Of a stretch of DNA of 64,000 bases, positions 9,513 through 17,735 are shown one piece after another. The notes under the pieces are model-generated. The model did not search any database. It saw only the letters and a list, made by a program, of their open reading frames with translations, and had not been told where the DNA came from. Source of the stretch: Polyangiaceae bacterium (lineage in GTDB: Bacteria > Myxococcota_A > Polyangia > Polyangiales > Polyangiaceae); the NCBI GenBank assembly GCA_029266615.1, contig JAQSWN010000035.1:1-64000 (forward strand), in the 5' to 3' direction. Numbering within the stretch: the stretch's first letter is position 1; each line of letters begins with the position of its first letter. The position numbers and the translations under genes were made by a program.

Positions 9513-10197
9513 TAGCGGGCGCCGGCGTCGGCGCGTTCGGCGACCGCACCGTGACCTCGACCTTGTCGTAGCCGAGCGAGTGCACGAGCGCCTCCACGGT
9601 TCGGCGCGCGTTGTCTCCGGCGCGCTTCAGCAGGCCGGCTTGGCGCGCAGCTTCGATCAGCGTGCGCTCCGCTTCCTTGCGCGCGCGGCTCTCCAGGTTT
9701 TCGTTACGGCTGGCGAGCGTGCCCGTCTTGCGCGAGTGAACGTAGGTCTTCTCGTTGTCGAGCGCGGCGTGGAGCACCTCCGGCGCCGGCAGCTCGATAC
9801 GAGCGGTGCGCCGCGCGGGGTCCACGACGACGTCGGCCGCGGTGAGCTTTTGCAGGTCGACCCCGGCCGTGACCTCTGCCACCGCGACGAGCAAGATGGC
9901 GTCCTCCGTGTTGAGCATCCCCCACAGCTTGGACTGCTTGTCGCTCAGGTCTATCACTCGCTCCATGTGAAACGCGGCCGACTCGAGGCGAGCCAAGTCG
10001 CGCACGGCGAGCAGCACGTCCGGGGTGGGACGCACGACCGTCACCGAGGACGTCATGGGCGGAAGCAGCGGCGGCGGGGGCGCGCTACACGTCTTGATCG
10101 TGAAGAGCCCGACGCCGACGCCCAAGCACAGCGCGGTGCCGCCGACTAGGAACGGCAATATTTTGCCGCGGCGCGTGCTTCGCTCAGCGTCGACCAT
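9502..10197 (-). CDS. DUF4230 family membrane-anchored protein
   Basis: A 231-aa protein with a short N-terminal cytoplasmic stretch, one membrane anchor (~residues 12-35) and an extracytoplasmic domain typical of DUF4230. Recognisable features are the N-terminal 'DLARLES' strand, a central 'VAEVTAGVDL' and a C-terminal helical part rich in Arg/Glu ('ARKEAERTL'). Family members have no established biochemical role. ATG 10197 opens directly onto the basic residues before the anchor. It converges on the HAD gene and follows the hybrid kinase gene 22 bases downstream on the same strand, so the two may be co-transcribed. Confidence 0.75.
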   Translation of the reverse strand: MVDAERSTRRGKILPFLVGGTALCLGVGVGLFTIKTCSAPPPPLLPPMTSSVTVVRPTPDVLLAVRDLARLESAAFHMERVIDLSDKQSKLWGMLNTEDAILLVAVAEVTAGVDLQKLTAADVVVDPARRTARIELPAPEVLHAALDNEKTYVHSRKTGTLASRNENLESRARKEAERTLIEAARQAGLLKRAGDNARRTVEALVHSLGYDKVEVTVRSPNAPTPAPATSG

Positions 10198-10219
10198 GCC
10201 GAAAACATAGCACGCGCAG

Positions 10220-12088
10220 CTAAGAGCTGGTCGCGACGCCCAAGCTCACTTCGCCCACTGCGCGCTCGACGGTCGTCAAGTCAACCGGCTTGTAGAGTAC
10301 CGGCTGCTCCTGCGAATCCAAGAATCGACGCGAAGCTTCGTCCGTCACGCCGCCGGTTACGAAGATAACGCGACCGGCCGAGCTCGGGCGTTCGCGTCTC
10401 AGCCAGGTGTAGAACGCCTCACCGCCGCCTTCATCCATCATGACGTCGCACAAGATGGCGTCGAAGTGCGCGCCGCTCACGGTGCGACGCGCGTCGCCCA
10501 CGCCGGTCGCAGTCTCGACGTCGAACGTCCGACCGAGCATGCGCGACAAGCTTTCACGCACGATCGGGTCGTCGTCTATCACCAACAAGCGCTGCGCCGG
10601 GCGTGAAGCCGGGCCTTCGCGCGGCGGGGGCGCGCTCGAGAGGCGTAGGCTGGAGCGTACGGTAAGCTCCATGGTCGTTCCCTCCGCGGTGCTGCTCGCG
10701 ACCCGTAGGTCACCGCCGACGGCCGTGGCCAAGCCGAGCGAAACCGACAAGCCGAGCCCGGTACCTTGCCCGAAGGGTTTGGTGCTGAAGAACGGCTCGA
10801 AGGCGCGGCGAGCGACTCCCTCGGTCATGCCCGACCCGTTGTCCGATACGCTGATCTTGACCGCGGAAGTGTCCTGCTCCGCGCGGATGTGGACGCGCGG
10901 CTTGCGTGAGTCGGGCGCGGCTTGCACGCCGTTCACGATCAAGTTGACCAGGACCTGCTCGACCATCAGCTGGTCGCCGACCCCGTACGTGGGCGGCACG
11001 TCCAGCACGACGTCCAGCTCGCGGCCGAGCGCCGCGCGAGCGGTCTGCACGGCGTGGTCGATCGCCAGCGCGACGTCGAACGTGCTGCGCATGGAGGAGT
11101 CCGCGGCCGCGACGCGTCCCGTGTCCAGCAACTGCCGCACGATGCGCGCGATCTTACCCATCGACGTGAGGGAGTCGTCCAGCGCCTCGCCCGCGTCTGC
11201 GGGCAGCTCACCCCGCGCGAAGGAGCTCTTCAGGTAGCTCAGGTTCGAGACCACCGCCGCGGACGGGTTGTTGATCTCGTGAGCTACGCCCGCGGAGAGC
11301 CGACCGACCGCGGCGAGCCGCTCGGCTTGCGCGAGCGCTTCGTGGGCCTTGGCAAGCTCGCGCGTGCGCTCCGTGACGACGCCCTCCAGTTGCGTCGAGA
11401 GCATGTCCAGGCGATGGGTCGCGGACGTGAAACGCTCCATGAGCACGCTCCACACGAGGGCGACCATCAGGAGGTAGCCGGCGTCCAGCAGGTATGGCAG
11501 CGAGTATTGCCCGGTCGACGCGAGCAAGTCGTTCAAGCCACACACGCAGAGCAGCAGGAGGCCCGCCGCGTAACGACGCGCGTCCGGGCTCCGGCGCGCG
11601 TGGCGTAGGAACCGCACCGCGGGTCCGAGAAGGGCCGCGTACAGCGGCGCCGCCGCGAAGGAGCCCAGCAACGTCGGCACCGGCTCGTGGTACACGACGC
11701 CCAGGAACTGATGCGTGACGATGGCGTCCTGCAGCAGCAAGCCGGGGAGCAACGCCGACACGCCGACGGCGGCGGCCGTACCCACCACCCAGCGCTCCAG
11801 CCGGCTGAGCTCGGTGTGAAAGTGGGCGGCGCTGTGTAGCGTCCAGGCGATGACATGGAGCGACAAGGACGCCCAGCTCCCGTGTGCGCCGAGGCGCGCC
11901 ACCCACGTCGGTACGTCCAGCGTCACGATCGTGTTGAAGCCCGTATAGGAGCTCGCGCTAGCCGCGATGAGCCAGAACCAACGTTGGTCGCGCCACCCTG
12001 GCAAGCGCGCGAATCGGTACCCCAGCACGGCAAGGCACGCCGCGACCGTCATCGCGATCAGGGATACGGAGGGTACGAGTAGCCTCAA
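10220..12088 (-). CDS. membrane hybrid histidine kinase
   Basis: A 622-aa sensor kinase. Residues ~1-215 hold about seven hydrophobic segments, an integral sensor. A coiled stretch (225-260) leads to HisKA with phosphoacceptor His270 in 'AHEINNP', then an HATPase domain with the N box near Asn387, 'DNGSG' and 'GTGLGLS'. The C-terminal receiver (~500-615) has the acidic 'DDD' pocket, phospho-acceptor Asp548 in 'CDVMMDEGGG' and Lys600. The attached receiver suggests a phosphorelay through a separate HPt protein. The TTG start gives the complete first membrane segment; ATG 12052 is an alternative. The signal is unknown. Confidence 0.85.
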   Translation of the reverse strand: MRLLVPSVSLIAMTVAACLAVLGYRFARLPGWRDQRWFWLIAASASSYTGFNTIVTLDVPTWVARLGAHGSWASLSLHVIAWTLHSAAHFHTELSRLERWVVGTAAAVGVSALLPGLLLQDAIVTHQFLGVVYHEPVPTLLGSFAAAPLYAALLGPAVRFLRHARRSPDARRYAAGLLLLCVCGLNDLLASTGQYSLPYLLDAGYLLMVALVWSVLMERFTSATHRLDMLSTQLEGVVTERTRELAKAHEALAQAERLAAVGRLSAGVAHEINNPSAAVVSNLSYLKSSFARGELPADAGEALDDSLTSMGKIARIVRQLLDTGRVAAADSSMRSTFDVALAIDHAVQTARAALGRELDVVLDVPPTYGVGDQLMVEQVLVNLIVNGVQAAPDSRKPRVHIRAEQDTSAVKISVSDNGSGMTEGVARRAFEPFFSTKPFGQGTGLGLSVSLGLATAVGGDLRVASSTAEGTTMELTVRSSLRLSSAPPPREGPASRPAQRLLVIDDDPIVRESLSRMLGRTFDVETATGVGDARRTVSGAHFDAILCDVMMDEGGGEAFYTWLRRERPSSAGRVIFVTGGVTDEASRRFLDSQEQPVLYKPVDLTTVERAVGEVSLGVATSS

Positions 12089-12712
12089 AGAGGTACAGAA
12101 GTATAAGCCGCGCGGCCGTCAGCGTCGCGCTGGGTCACGGGGTGAGGCACGCAAGTTTTAATCACCCAAACGGGTGACGAAGTTCAGGCCCGCCCCATCC
12201 GCACTCTCCGGAAGCCGGGCTTTGCCGCGACAACTACGCGAAACTTGCCGAAGAAGCGCCCTATTATCAGTCGAATGGTAAATAACGGCTGAGGTGGAAT
12301 GAGGCTCCGCGCGCGGGGTTGGACGCGCCCGGCGACACTCACCTCGCTGAGCTCCAAACAGAAGCGGGGTCGAGTGGTGGCCAGGCCCCGCAGACGGCGC
12401 GTCGCTCCTGCGCGAGAGCGCTTTCGGACGGGCCACGTCGCGCTCGGGGCCAGGCTCGTCGCGGACGGCTCTCAGAGCAAAACCTTCGACGTCCGCGTTC
12501 ACCCCATGGTCACCCTGCTCTCGTTGGCGGGGCTCGCGCCGGCGCCCGCGCGCCGCGTGCTCGACGAGCCGCTGGCGTTCCCGGGGACGCCGGCCGGGGA
12601 GGAGCTGTCCAAGCTGCTGGTCGGCGTGCTCTTCACGGCACGGGCGCGTCTACGCGGCCCTGACGCGCCGTTCGCTTCCGTTTCGCTCGCCGATGCTTTA
12701 TCCATCGCAGTC
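12089..12712. other. 624-bp stretch without a confident gene
   Basis: This is the shared 5' region of the divergent kinase (leftward) and lipoprotein (rightward) genes. Bases 12162-12167 and 12172-12177 form an inverted repeat (TCACCC/GGGTGA) about 75 bases before the kinase start, a possible operator. The frame of the lipoprotein stays open back to ATG 12299, and from ~12480 it has GC-rich third positions and a coding-like composition. However, an internal lipoprotein signal peptide at 12713 argues against one long protein. It could be the remnant of another gene. Confidence 0.35.
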
Positions 12713-13375
12713 ATGCAAAGCCGCGGGTTCGTAGCTGCTTGGTTGGTTGGGGTCTGCTCGTTGGTCGTGGCATGCGCTGGTGGTTCCAAACCAGCCGAAT
12801 CGCCGGAGACATCTGCGGAAGCCGTCGAGAAGCCAGTCGCAACCGACAAGGAACCGGGTGCCGCGAGTCCGGAAAGCAAGACGGAGGCGAAGTTGCCGGC
12901 AGCGGACGAAGGACCCAAGCCCTCGCGTTCTGCAGCCGACATCCTGACTGCGCCGGACGTCGTCTTCCTCTTCTCCTTCAACGACTCGGAGCCGAAGCAG
13001 GTCGCAGAAGAGAAGTGCGACAAGAAGGCGGGCGCGGACGCGAAGAAGAAGAACGAGTGTATGGCTTCTGCGCGCAAGGCGTTCCCGGCCGACGGCCACC
13101 GCTTCAAGAAGGACGAGAAGGAGCAGTGGTGGTGGATCACCGTCCGCCAAAACGGCAACAAGCTCGTCGCCCTCCACAAGATCCCGGTGGAGATCGCGGC
13201 TGAGACGCCGACGAGCGTCACCCTCAAGCCCGTTGGCAAAGACAAAGGCTCCGCCCCGATGACGCCGCCCGCGCAAATCGTCTTCGAGGTACCGAACGAC
13301 TACCAAATCGCGTTGCAAGATCCGAAGGCCGGCAAGCTCGTCTTCCAGGCCAAAGTCGGCGTCGTCAGCGAGTAG
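12713..13375 (+). CDS. lipoprotein of unknown function
   Basis: A 220-aa protein. The signal peptide ends in LVVAC (Cys21) and is followed by a Glu/Pro/Ala/Lys linker of about 55 residues. A compact domain of about 135 residues contains two cysteines ('EEKCDKK' and 'NECMAS'), a Lys-rich segment and a Trp cluster ('QWWWITV'), then several beta strands. I recognise no family. ATG 12713 is chosen because the signal peptide begins there; it lacks a strong ribosome site. The gene stands alone, 61 bases before the ROK gene, and could be its upstream partner. Confidence 0.6.
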   Translation: MQSRGFVAAWLVGVCSLVVACAGGSKPAESPETSAEAVEKPVATDKEPGAASPESKTEAKLPAADEGPKPSRSAADILTAPDVVFLFSFNDSEPKQVAEEKCDKKAGADAKKKNECMASARKAFPADGHRFKKDEKEQWWWITVRQNGNKLVALHKIPVEIAAETPTSVTLKPVGKDKGSAPMTPPAQIVFEVPNDYQIALQDPKAGKLVFQAKVGVVSE

Positions 13376-13436
13376 CGCGGCTTACCCGAACGGCTCTCCC
13401 GCGCCGCTCACGACAGCGGCGCGAATCGCGCCAAGA

Positions 13437-14864
13437 TTGTGGTCGAAAACAGCATCCGCCGCCGCTGTGCCCGCCGCCACCTTCGACCAGGCTCCGCTCG
13501 TGGCGCCGCCCTTGGACTCGAGCTTCCGTCCCTTCTACCTCGCGCTACGCGAACACGCTCGCGCGCTCGGGGAGGGTGGGGAGAAGCTGACCCTGGCCCT
13601 CGACCGAGGTGCCGGGAGCGTCTCGCACTACACGTTGCGCGTATTCACCCCGAGCCACGAGCGCGCGGCCGAGAGTGCACAGCTGGCGGAGCGGGTCCTG
13701 AAGTTCCTGCTTTGGCAGCGTGGCGGCCATCATGTGTACGTCGCGGGTCCGCGCTACGTGGCTGAGCATTTGGCGGCGCGCTACCGCGAAGGTGGAGAGC
13801 GCGCCTTCGATGCGGATTTCTTCGCGAAGATTTACGAGCAGCCGGCCTTCGTGATCGAGCCGGTGGAAGAAGCCGCGCTACCGGCGGAGGCGGAGCTCGG
13901 CAAGTCGGTGGGTGGCCACTTGAACGGGTGCCGCATCGGCTTCGACGCTGGCGGCAGCGATCGCAAAGTGGCGGCCGTGATCGACGGCAAGGAGGTGTTC
14001 TCGAGCGAAACCGTGTGGCACCCGAAGCTCGCGAGCGATCCCAACTATCATTTCGACGGGATCGACGACTCAATCCGCCAGGCGGCGGCCCATTTGCCGC
14101 GCATTGACGCGATTGGGGTGAGCTCGGCGGGCATTTACGTCGACAACCGCACCATGATCGCCTCCTTGTTCCGCAAGGTGCCGGAGGCGCAGTTCCACGC
14201 CCGCATCAAGAGCATCTACCAAGACATCGCCAAGAAGTGGGGCGACGTCCCGCTGGAGGTCGCGAACGATGGAGACGTGACCGCGCTCGCCGGAGCGCTG
14301 GAGCTGAAAGACGACTCGGTGCTCGGTATCGCGATGGGCACGAGCCAAGCCGCGGGCTACGTGAACCAGCACGGTCTCATCACCGGTTGGGTGAACGAGC
14401 TCGCCTTCGCGCCCGTGGACGTGAGCGCAGACGCGCCGGTGGACACGGAATGGTCCGGCGACAAGGGCACGGGCGTGAGCTACTTCTCGCAAGACGCGGC
14501 GATTCGCTTGGCCAAGCGCGCGGGGGTGGAGCTGCCCGCGGACGCGTCGCCCGGCGAGAAGCTCAAGCAGCTCCAGAAGCTGATGCTCGAAGGCGACACG
14601 CGGGCGTCCGCGATCTTCGAGAGCCTGGGCGTGTACCTGGGCTACGGTTTGCTGCTTTACGCGGAGTTTTACGCGCTCAAGCACGTGCTCTTGCTCGGGC
14701 GTGTCACCTCCGGAGAGGGCGGCGAGTTGCTGCTGAATAAGGCGCGCGAGGTGCTGCGCCGGGAAAACCCAGGCCTCGCGGCGAGGCTTGCCATCCACCT
14801 GCCCGACGAAGCCACGCGCCGCGTCGGCCAATCCATCGCCGCGGCGAGCCTTCCCAGGATTTGA
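13437..14864 (+). CDS. ROK-family sugar kinase-like protein
   Basis: A 475-aa protein. The N-terminal ~150 residues are unlike standard ROK proteins. The remainder is an ASKHA kinase fold with a phosphate-1 loop 'GFDAGGSDRK', a central 'VANDGDVTALAG' holding the likely catalytic Asp, and the adenosine-side 'GIAMGTSQAAGY'. Such proteins phosphorylate sugars or bind them as regulators; no zinc-binding Cys cluster of classical ROK kinases is apparent. It is followed by a PIG-L deacetylase with overlapping or near-touching codons, suggesting action on an amino sugar or its conjugate (inference). TTG 13437 is the longest start; GTG 13467 is an alternative. Confidence 0.7.
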   Translation: MWSKTASAAAVPAATFDQAPLVAPPLDSSFRPFYLALREHARALGEGGEKLTLALDRGAGSVSHYTLRVFTPSHERAAESAQLAERVLKFLLWQRGGHHVYVAGPRYVAEHLAARYREGGERAFDADFFAKIYEQPAFVIEPVEEAALPAEAELGKSVGGHLNGCRIGFDAGGSDRKVAAVIDGKEVFSSETVWHPKLASDPNYHFDGIDDSIRQAAAHLPRIDAIGVSSAGIYVDNRTMIASLFRKVPEAQFHARIKSIYQDIAKKWGDVPLEVANDGDVTALAGALELKDDSVLGIAMGTSQAAGYVNQHGLITGWVNELAFAPVDVSADAPVDTEWSGDKGTGVSYFSQDAAIRLAKRAGVELPADASPGEKLKQLQKLMLEGDTRASAIFESLGVYLGYGLLLYAEFYALKHVLLLGRVTSGEGGELLLNKAREVLRRENPGLAARLAIHLPDEATRRVGQSIAAASLPRI

Positions 14865-14872
14865 AGAGACCC

Positions 14873-15721
14873 ATGATCCTCAACCTCAGCCGAACCGGCG
14901 CAGACGTGTTCGTGCCCGATGGCAGCGACGTCGAAAGCGCACTCGAGCGCACGACCCACCTCGCGATCGGCGCGCACCAGGACGACCTCGAGTTCATGGC
15001 CGCGCACGGGATCGTCGAGTGCTTCCAGAACCCGTCACGTTGGTTCACGGGCGTGGTGGTGACGGACGGCGGCGGGAGCGCGCGTGACTTCGAGTACAAG
15101 GACTACACGGACGAGCAGATGATGGCCGTACGAAAGCGCGAGCAGCGCAAGGCGGCCTATGTCGGCGAATACTCGGTGATGCTGCAGCTGTCTCATCCGA
15201 GCAGCGCGGTGAAGAGCGCCGCGCCGGAGGACGTCTCGAGCGACCTCGTCAGCGTGCTTTCTGCGACGCGCCCAGAGGTCGTGTACACGCACAATTTGGC
15301 CGACAAGCACGATACGCACGTCGCGGTGGCGCTGCGCGTGATCGCGGCATGCCTGAAGCTACCCGCGGACGCGCGGCCGAAGCGTGTCGTTGGGTGCGAG
15401 GTGTGGCGCGATCTGGATTGGCTGTGCGACGAAGACAAGGTCGTCATGCCCGTGTCACGGCACGAGAACTTGCACGCCGCGCTCATGGGCGTGTTCGACT
15501 CGCAAATCGCCGGTGGCAAGCGCTACGACTTGGCGACCGCCGGCCGGCGCCGCGCGCACGCCACGTATTTCGAGTCTCACGGGACCGACCAAGAAGCGGC
15601 CATGATCTGGGGCATGGACCTCACGCCGTTATTGAACGGCGCCGACCCAGCGCAGCTAGTCAAAAACTACGTCGCGCGCTTCGAGGCCGAGGTTACGTCC
15701 CGCGTAACGCGTCTGCGCTAG
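14873..15721 (+). CDS. PIG-L (LmbE-like) family deacetylase
   Basis: A 282-aa zinc-dependent N-deacetylase-like protein. The metal motif 'AHQDD' (His35, Asp37, Asp38) near the N-terminus and the distal 'DKHDTH' motif are present, as in GlcNAc-PI and mycothiol-pathway deacetylases. It starts 8 bases after the ROK kinase stop; AGAG at 14866-14869 is a modest ribosome site for ATG 14873. The pair probably forms a two-gene operon for an N-acetyl sugar derivative. The exact substrate is not deducible. Its stop TAG shares the tetranucleotide CTAG with the stop of the opposing gene. Confidence 0.82.
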   Translation: MILNLSRTGADVFVPDGSDVESALERTTHLAIGAHQDDLEFMAAHGIVECFQNPSRWFTGVVVTDGGGSARDFEYKDYTDEQMMAVRKREQRKAAYVGEYSVMLQLSHPSSAVKSAAPEDVSSDLVSVLSATRPEVVYTHNLADKHDTHVAVALRVIAACLKLPADARPKRVVGCEVWRDLDWLCDEDKVVMPVSRHENLHAALMGVFDSQIAGGKRYDLATAGRRRAHATYFESHGTDQEAAMIWGMDLTPLLNGADPAQLVKNYVARFEAEVTSRVTRLR

Positions 15722-16668
15722 AAAGCGATGTAGCGGAGCTCGCACCGACCGCTCGCGCCGCACAGCGGAACCGGCCGACTCTTGAGGTCGACGGGAGGGC
15801 ACGCCGCGCAGGCGACCGCGCCATCGCACAGCAGCGCTTCGAGCTTCGCGTCCGTGCGCAGCGGGATCGCGTCGGCGACGTTGCAAGTCTGGCAGCAGCT
15901 CGTGCCGTAGCGGAAGCTGCAGTCCTCGTCCGCCATGCAGGCGGTGAACTGCGGATCTCGCAGATCCAGCACGCGGCACTGGCTTTCGACGCAGTCCGGC
16001 ACGAAGTACTCGAGCGCGCCGTCCGCGACGGGGGGGCACGGCGCGCAGGCGATAGGCGCGCCGGCGGTGTCTTCGTCAGGCAGGGGCAGCCCGAGCGGCA
16101 CGGCGCACTGCAGCAGGGGCGCGTACTTGCGGTTGTACGCGATGAAATCCTGAGCGGTCAGGCTGGGCGAATCACAAACCCCGCAGCACCCGGTGCCGGC
16201 AACGACGCACTCGCTGGGCGCGTTGCAGGCGTCGTAGTTCGGGCCGGTCTTGCAGGCATCTTGGCAAGCCGCGAGCGAATCGTAACGGTTGGCGTTGCCC
16301 TCGCATCCCCCGTACGTGAAGGGTCGGCAGATTCCGGTGCTCTCGTCGTGGTACCAAGCCGGCTGCGCAGCTTCGCACGGGCCCACTTCGGGTGGCCCGC
16401 TGCACCGACCGGTCACCGCGCCGCCGCTGCCCGTCCCGCTCGTGCTCGTGGTGCCCGCCACCGTGACCATCGTTCCGCCCGTGCCGACGCCGCCTTGAGC
16501 TTTTCCGGCAGTCGCTTTAGTACCGCTCTGGCTAGAGGTGCCGCCGGCACTGCTGCCGCCGTCATCGTCCCCGTCCGCTTCGAAGCTCTTGCCGCCGCAG
16601 GCGCTGCCGAGCGCGAGCGCGAACAACGTGCTTCCGACGAAGCGGGCGAGAGTAGCTAGCTGGCTCAT
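15718..16668 (-). CDS. lipoprotein with a Kunitz/BPTI domain
   Basis: A 316-aa surface lipoprotein (Cys24 lipobox) with a 60-residue Gly/Ser/Thr linker. Residues ~88-139 match a Kunitz protease-inhibitor fold, with six cysteines at 88, 98, 114, 122, 135 and 139. These spacings (10, 16, 8, 13, 4) are almost those of BPTI, and the 'FTYGGCEGNANRY' core is conserved. The residue after the second cysteine, the P1 position that dictates protease choice, is Glu99, not Lys or Arg. The remaining ~170 residues contain further paired cysteines. It may protect the cell from proteases or act in predation (inference). The start is supported by GAGG seven bases before ATG. Confidence 0.82.
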   Translation of the reverse strand: MSQLATLARFVGSTLFALALGSACGGKSFEADGDDDGGSSAGGTSSQSGTKATAGKAQGGVGTGGTMVTVAGTTSTSGTGSGGAVTGRCSGPPEVGPCEAAQPAWYHDESTGICRPFTYGGCEGNANRYDSLAACQDACKTGPNYDACNAPSECVVAGTGCCGVCDSPSLTAQDFIAYNRKYAPLLQCAVPLGLPLPDEDTAGAPIACAPCPPVADGALEYFVPDCVESQCRVLDLRDPQFTACMADEDCSFRYGTSCCQTCNVADAIPLRTDAKLEALLCDGAVACAACPPVDLKSRPVPLCGASGRCELRYIAF

Positions 16669-16775
16669 GCGATGACCTCGCCATGATTCAGCAAGGGCTG
16701 TGCCACGCCCAGTCCACGAAGATGCCAACGGTTACGGACTATTGGCGGTGCTGTGCCAAGGCTTACTGGCACACG

Positions 16776-17735
16776 TCATCTCTGCGTCCGGGCGCCCCTG
16801 TCGCGGAATGGGCGGAACGCCATCCAAACCCCGAAGTCCACCAGCACCGACGTGCCGCGCGAGATGAGAGCGGCGTAGAGCGCCGCCGCAGGTCCTATCG
16901 ACGCTGACAGCGCAATCGACACGACGGCTTCGCGCACTCCGAGCCCGCCCGGCGCGGCGAGGGCCAGGAAGCCCATGACGGGCGCGAGCACGTAAAAGCC
17001 CATGCTCGCCAGCGAGACGTCCACCGGCGCATGCACGGCGCGGCTCGTCAGGTAGCCGTGCACCGCCCAGGTCAGCCAGTAACCGGCGTGAATGAGGGGC
17101 AGTACGGCCGGCACGAGCGGTCCCACTCCATCGAGCTTCAGAACGTCTCGAGCCTTCTGTGGGAGGTGCCGGCGATCCAGCAGCAGCAGCACCAGCAGAG
17201 CGACGACGAATCCGGCGAGGAGCAAAATGCCCACCACGCCGAGCGCCTCGGTGAGCCGACCGAACAAGTTGCCGGAAAGCGCCAACACGAGCGGGCCGAG
17301 CACGCCGCCCGTAGCCACGAAGCAGAGGACTTCGATGAACACCGACGAGCCGGCGATGCGCCCCGTGGTACCGAGCTTTTCCGCGCCGAGAATGCGCACC
17401 AGCGGCAGCCCGACTTTACCGGGTGTGTAGCGCGCGGCCTGTGATTCTAGGTGAATCGCCATCGCCGGCAGCACCGGAATGCGGACGCCGCTCATGCGCG
17501 ACAAAAGCCACACCCACCCGAGCCCGAGCAGCACGCAGCCGACCGCGAGCGGCAACATGGATAGCGCCGCTAAGCCGTAGTTCACCTCCACGACGCCAGG
17601 CTGCCAGCGCCGCTTCAGGTCCCAAATCGCGACGCCGACGAACAGCGCGGCGAGGACGCCCATGATTGGGCGCAGGACCGCCTTGAGCCGCTGAGCTCCG
17701 CCCAGCGCTCCCGACTCGCTCGCTTCGGGTTGCAT
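16776..17735 (-). CDS. lysylphosphatidylglycerol synthase/flippase-like membrane protein (UPF0104)
   Basis: A 319-aa integral membrane protein with about eight hydrophobic segments and the family phrases 'ARYTPGKVG' near the third segment and 'GGLGVREA' near the C-terminus. It belongs to the LPG_synthase_TM/AglD-like flippase superfamily. Only the membrane part is present, without the MprF aminoacyltransferase domain, so a glycolipid or polyprenyl-sugar role is more likely than lysylation. Its ATG shares the A of the preceding UDP-glucose dehydrogenase stop (TGATG), so translation is coupled. This suggests a function in surface polysaccharide or lipid glycosylation with UDP-glucuronate (inference). 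Confidence 0.75.
   Translation of the reverse strand: MQPEASESGALGGAQRLKAVLRPIMGVLAALFVGVAIWDLKRRWQPGVVEVNYGLAALSMLPLAVGCVLLGLGWVWLLSRMSGVRIPVLPAMAIHLESQAARYTPGKVGLPLVRILGAEKLGTTGRIAGSSVFIEVLCFVATGGVLGPLVLALSGNLFGRLTEALGVVGILLLAGFVVALLVLLLLDRRHLPQKARDVLKLDGVGPLVPAVLPLIHAGYWLTWAVHGYLTSRAVHAPVDVSLASMGFYVLAPVMGFLALAAPGGLGVREAVVSIALSASIGPAAALYAALISRGTSVLVDFGVWMAFRPFRDRGARTQR

Noticed and set aside
12299-12712. In-frame upstream extension of the lipoprotein at 12713
   Set aside because: Composition is coding-like in part, but a lipoprotein signal peptide at 12713 would be internal, and the gap between GAGGTGG and ATG 12299 is only one base.
16768-16786. TGGCACACG near 16768 as a sigma-54 promoter
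   Set aside because: No GC at the correct spacing, and no gene starts downstream on that strand.
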